Assembly: GCA_964580465.1 (NCBI GenBank)
Contig: CAZOKJ010000058.1
Span: 1 to 8,288, forward strand
Length of the DNA stretch: 8,288 nucleotides
DNA from: Taishania sp964580465
GTDB lineage: Bacteria > Bacteroidota > Bacteroidia > Flavobacteriales_D > Crocinitomicaceae
Direction of reading: 5' to 3'
This document shows positions 5,445 to 8,288 of this stretch, piece by piece. The first letter of the stretch is position 1. Every line of letters begins with the position of its first letter. The notes beneath the pieces were generated by a model, which had not been told where the DNA came from, searched no databases, and worked only from the letters and a program-made list of their open reading frames with translations. The translations under genes and the position numbers were made by a program.

Positions 5445-6842
5445 GTGAACGAGCAACGACAGATATTTACCTTGAAGCAAGTCGCTTCATCCATTAAGAA
5501 AACATTGGAGGAACGTTACCAGCGTTTTTATTGGATAAAATGTGAGATGCATAAATTAAATATGTATCCAAGTGGCCATGCTTTCCCTGAATTGGTGCAA
5601 AAAGAAGATGGTAAAATCGTAGCTCAGTTGACTGGTCAAATTTGGAAAGCCAATTTACAACGTATTAATCAACAATTTGTAACGATTTTAAAAGAACCTC
5701 TAAAAGAAGGAACGACCTTGTTGATGCAGGTTAAAATCGTTTATTCTGAATTGTATGGAATCAGTTTGCAAATTTACGATATTGATCCTAACTACAGTTT
5801 GGGAGAATTGCAACGAGAGCGACAAGAAACCTTGTTACGCTTGAAGAAAGAAGGCTTGTTGAATAAAAATCAAACAGTTCCTTTTCCTTTGTTGCCTCAG
5901 CGCATTGCCATTATTTCAGCAGATACAAGTAAGGGGTTGTCGGATTTTATGAAAGTGTTGAATCAAAACCGATTTGGCTATGCTTTTTTTACACATTTGT
6001 TCTTTGCTGCTTTGCAAGGTGATGCGGCCATTGAAGGTATTCAGCGTCAACTACAACGAATAGAACAAGTAAAACAACATTTTGATGTGGTGGTAATCGT
6101 TCGCGGTGGCGGTGGCGAAGTTGGTATGACTTGTTACAACAATTACGACTTGTGTGCAGCAATTGCTAATTGCTCTCTACCTGTGTTAACTGGAATTGGT
6201 CACTCAACAAATTTGACAGTTGCAGAAATGATTTCTTATCGAAATTTTATTACGCCAACAGAATTGGGGGAGTTTTTATTACAAGTTTTCCATGAATTTA
6301 GAGAACCACTTGAACGAGCAGAAGAAAGCATTGTACGAATGAGTCAGTTAATTTTAGAAAACACAAAAAAGGAGTTCTCTTCTGTTGTCAAGGACATTAA
6401 AAATAACACATTGTCCACGTTGATGAAACACCATTCTCATTGGCAAATTGTGAGTAGAAAATTGAATTCAAAAACTGAATTAGCCATTGATCGACAACGA
6501 GAACGATTGCAAGTTTTACAAAAACAAGCAACCACGAATATCAAACGAATTATCAAAGAAAATACTGATTATTTAGTGGATGCACAAGTGTTTATTCAGC
6601 AAAACTTACAAAAAACAATCGAAAAACAACATTCTGAATTACAAGTTTTAGAACGACAAATTCGGTTGTTAGATCCTAAAAATGTCTTAAAAAGAGGTTA
6701 TAGCATTGCTCGAGTGAATGGTAGCGTTATAGCAAAGGATAATCCTGTATCAGAGCAGTCAAAAATTGTCATTGAAACATTTGATTATCAGTTGACAGCA
6801 AAAGTAGAAACAATAGAAGAACAAAATAAACAAGAAGAATGA
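5445..6842 (+). CDS. xseA: Exodeoxyribonuclease VII large subunit
   Basis: A 465-residue catalytic subunit of exonuclease VII, which with XseB degrades single-stranded DNA to short oligonucleotides. Residues about 5-112 form the OB-fold DNA-binding domain. Residues about 125-450 form the nuclease and coiled-coil region, ending with LDPKNVLKRGYSIARVNG (409-426), the family's C-terminal signature. Asp167, Arg220 (in VRGGGGE) and His253 (in GIGHSTN) align with E. coli Asp155, Arg205 and His238. The residue matching E. coli Asp241 is Asn256, and the usual RGGGS reads RGGGGE, a divergent form. Start: GTG at 5445, directly after an in-frame TAG at 5442; no ATG occurs before the OB-fold begins. The gene overlaps xseB as ATGA, so the subunits are co-translated. 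Confidence 0.93.
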   Translation: MNEQRQIFTLKQVASSIKKTLEERYQRFYWIKCEMHKLNMYPSGHAFPELVQKEDGKIVAQLTGQIWKANLQRINQQFVTILKEPLKEGTTLLMQVKIVYSELYGISLQIYDIDPNYSLGELQRERQETLLRLKKEGLLNKNQTVPFPLLPQRIAIISADTSKGLSDFMKVLNQNRFGYAFFTHLFFAALQGDAAIEGIQRQLQRIEQVKQHFDVVVIVRGGGGEVGMTCYNNYDLCAAIANCSLPVLTGIGHSTNLTVAEMISYRNFITPTELGEFLLQVFHEFREPLERAEESIVRMSQLILENTKKEFSSVVKDIKNNTLSTLMKHHSHWQIVSRKLNSKTELAIDRQRERLQVLQKQATTNIKRIIKENTDYLVDAQVFIQQNLQKTIEKQHSELQVLERQIRLLDPKNVLKRGYSIARVNGSVIAKDNPVSEQSKIVIETFDYQLTAKVETIEEQNKQEE

Positions 6843-7039
6843 GTGAAGAAATTAATTATACGGTAGCATTTGATGAATTACAACGTATTGTTGCCGATTT
6901 GGAAGATGGTGAAATTTCAGTAGATGATTTGGCTACAAAAATCAAGCGTGCTTCAGAATTAATCAAAATTTGCAAAAAGAAATTGGTAACAACAGAGGAG
7001 AATGTACACCAAATTTTAAAAGAGTTGGAAGGGAATTAA
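6839..7039 (+). CDS. xseB: Exodeoxyribonuclease VII small subunit
   Basis: A 66-residue, mostly helical protein with the XseB pattern: FDELQRIVADLEDGEISVDD (residues 11-30), then a second helix with LIKICKKKL (41-49). These form the helical hairpin that binds the coiled-coil of XseA. Length is normal for the family. The start codon overlaps the xseA stop as ATGA, consistent with fixed stoichiometry through coupled translation. It needs XseA for activity. Confidence 0.93.
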   Translation: MSEEINYTVAFDELQRIVADLEDGEISVDDLATKIKRASELIKICKKKLVTTEENVHQILKELEGN

Positions 7040-7101
7040 AATGAAACCATCTATTTATTGAAAAACCAATCATATTTTAGAAACTTAAGATAAATTTTAA
7101 T

Positions 7102-7118
7102 CCTTTTAAGGTTTTTTT
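7102..7118 (+). terminator. Weak candidate terminator after xseB
   Basis: CCTT (7102-7105) and AAGG (7108-7111) could pair, followed by seven T residues at 7112-7118. The loop is only two bases and the stem very short, so efficiency would be poor. TTAAGGTT is also directly repeated at 7106-7113 and 7117-7124. Some read-through into the downstream efflux gene is possible. Confidence 0.25.
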
Positions 7119-7157
7119 AAGGTTGTTTCAGGCATTTTTGTGCATTGAAATAAATGT

Positions 7158-8288
7158 ATGAAATTTTATCTTTTTATTGCACTATTACCTTTTACTGTCT
7201 TTTCGCAACCTTTGGTGGCAACAAAGGAACAATGCGAGGCAATTTTTTTGAAGGAGAATTTACAGCTGATGGTTGGCAAATTAAAAATTGAGCAAGCAGA
7301 TGCTTTGGTCAAACAAGCGAAATTATGGCCCAATCCTACCTTTACACTTGACGAGATTAATTTTTGGGCAACAAAAGATCAGACAGGAGGAGCGGAGGTT
7401 GTTCCTCCTCTTTGGGGAAGTGTAGGTAGAAACCAACAGTTTGGAGCAAGCTTCGAACAGCTTATTTTAACTGCTGGAAAACGCAAAAAATTAGTTGCCC
7501 TCGAACAATTAAACGTGCAAAAGGGAACGATTTTCTTTGAAGAATTGTTGCTTCAATTAAAAGTTGAATTCAGAAACCTTCTTTCCGATTTAGTTTATGC
7601 ACAAGCAATGGAAAAAGCATATCAACAGGAGCTTTCTGCAGTAGATCGATTGGTGAAAATTTATGAACAACAGCAACAACTTAGCAACTTATCAAAAGGA
7701 GAGGTTGTTCGACTAAAAGCGTTAAAGTTTGAACTTACCAATGCGATGAATGAAGTTAAAAACGATAGAATTGCAACTCAAAAAGAATTGAGTACGCTTA
7801 TGCGCTTGCCTGCAGGAACAGAATTAATTTTAGAAGATGAATCTGCATCAACGGTTACTTTTCCTACTATTTCGTTGCAACAATTGATTGAACAAGCTAA
7901 AGAAAACCATGTTGAGGTTCGATTGGCTGAAGCTGAAAAACAGTATGCAGAAAAGCGATTGGCGTATGAAAAAGCAATGGCTGTACCTGATTTAAGTCTG
8001 AAAGTTGCTTATGATAGAAATGGGAGTGTCATGAAGGATTTTGTTGGGTTTGGATTTACCATGGATTTGCCATTGTACAATCGCAACCAAGGAAATAGAA
8101 AGTATGCAGAATTAGCTCGCAATGAAGCTGAAATTATGAAACAAACTGCTCATTTAAAAATTGAACATGAAGTGACTGCTGCCTATCAAAACATGTTATT
8201 AGCAAAGGACTTTTTAAAAGAATTAGACGCTAGTATATTCGCAAAAACAAATTGTACATTTTACCAATCCAAATCGTACAAAAAAAAT
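7158..8288 (+). CDS. TolC-family outer-membrane efflux protein, CzcC/CusC-like (incomplete)
   Basis: The frame stays open from the ATG at 7158 to the window edge, giving 377 residues without a stop, so the 3' end is missing. Residues 1-17 are a signal peptide (MKFYLFIALLPFTVFSQ). KLWPNPTF (55-62), FEQLILTAGKRKK (99-111) and VGFGFTMDLPLYNRNQGN (296-313) are typical of the CzcC/CusC outer-membrane factors of heavy-metal RND efflux pumps. Long amphipathic helices at about 115-215 and 245-275 would form the periplasmic tunnel. The RND pump and membrane-fusion genes usually follow such a gene and may lie just to the right; metal specificity cannot be read from this subunit. No clear promoter is seen; CATTTTTG at 7133-7140 is a near-match to the -7 element but lacks a spaced TTG. 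The last 15 or so residues look less typical. Confidence 0.86.
   Translation, partial: MKFYLFIALLPFTVFSQPLVATKEQCEAIFLKENLQLMVGKLKIEQADALVKQAKLWPNPTFTLDEINFWATKDQTGGAEVVPPLWGSVGRNQQFGASFEQLILTAGKRKKLVALEQLNVQKGTIFFEELLLQLKVEFRNLLSDLVYAQAMEKAYQQELSAVDRLVKIYEQQQQLSNLSKGEVVRLKALKFELTNAMNEVKNDRIATQKELSTLMRLPAGTELILEDESASTVTFPTISLQQLIEQAKENHVEVRLAEAEKQYAEKRLAYEKAMAVPDLSLKVAYDRNGSVMKDFVGFGFTMDLPLYNRNQGNRKYAELARNEAEIMKQTAHLKIEHEVTAAYQNMLLAKDFLKELDASIFAKTNCTFYQSKSYKKN

Overview
The window is A+T-rich DNA that looks like a flavobacterial (Bacteroidota) chromosome. The evidence is a short Crp/Fnr-type regulator of the Bacteroidota kind, a TonB-dependent receptor with an N-terminal carboxypeptidase-regulatory-like domain, almost no Shine-Dalgarno sequences, and promoters of the TTG-N19/21-TAnnTTTG type rather than the sigma70 type. 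I cannot name the genus. Nothing in the coding regions looks like a phage, an insertion sequence or a defence island.

Layout, left to right. Positions 1-273 have no gene but are structurally rich: a degenerate 22-bp tandem array (1-87), a perfect 48-bp palindrome (95-142), and a second inverted repeat (175-201) just upstream of a promoter. A Crp/Fnr-family regulator follows (274-858). Next is a pair overlapping by ATGA: a PnuC-type vitamin transporter (945-1547) and a NadR-kinase-like P-loop ATPase (1544-2047). A TPP riboswitch (about 2075-2159) leads a TonB-dependent receptor (2248-4707), which ends at a strong intrinsic terminator. These three genes and the riboswitch form a thiamine uptake locus: the receptor brings the ligand across the outer membrane, the PnuC/PnuT carrier takes it across the inner membrane, and the ATPase probably traps it by phosphorylation. 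The riboswitch lies after the carrier and kinase genes, so it can directly control only the receptor.

The second half holds general cell functions: a small thioredoxin with a CSTC active site (4827-5153); a convergent 56-residue membrane protein on the minus strand (5139-5309); the exonuclease VII operon xseA-xseB (5445-7039, ATGA overlap); and the start of a CzcC/CusC-like outer-membrane efflux protein (7158 to the window end, incomplete).

The observations most worth following are the 48-bp palindrome fused to the tandem array, the split regulation and uncertain substrate of the thiamine locus, competing pairings in the riboswitch expression platform, an Asn where exonuclease VII normally has a catalytic-motif Asp, a predicted leaderless GTG start for xseA, and the small membrane protein. 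I did not find convincing evidence of a wholly new multi-gene system.
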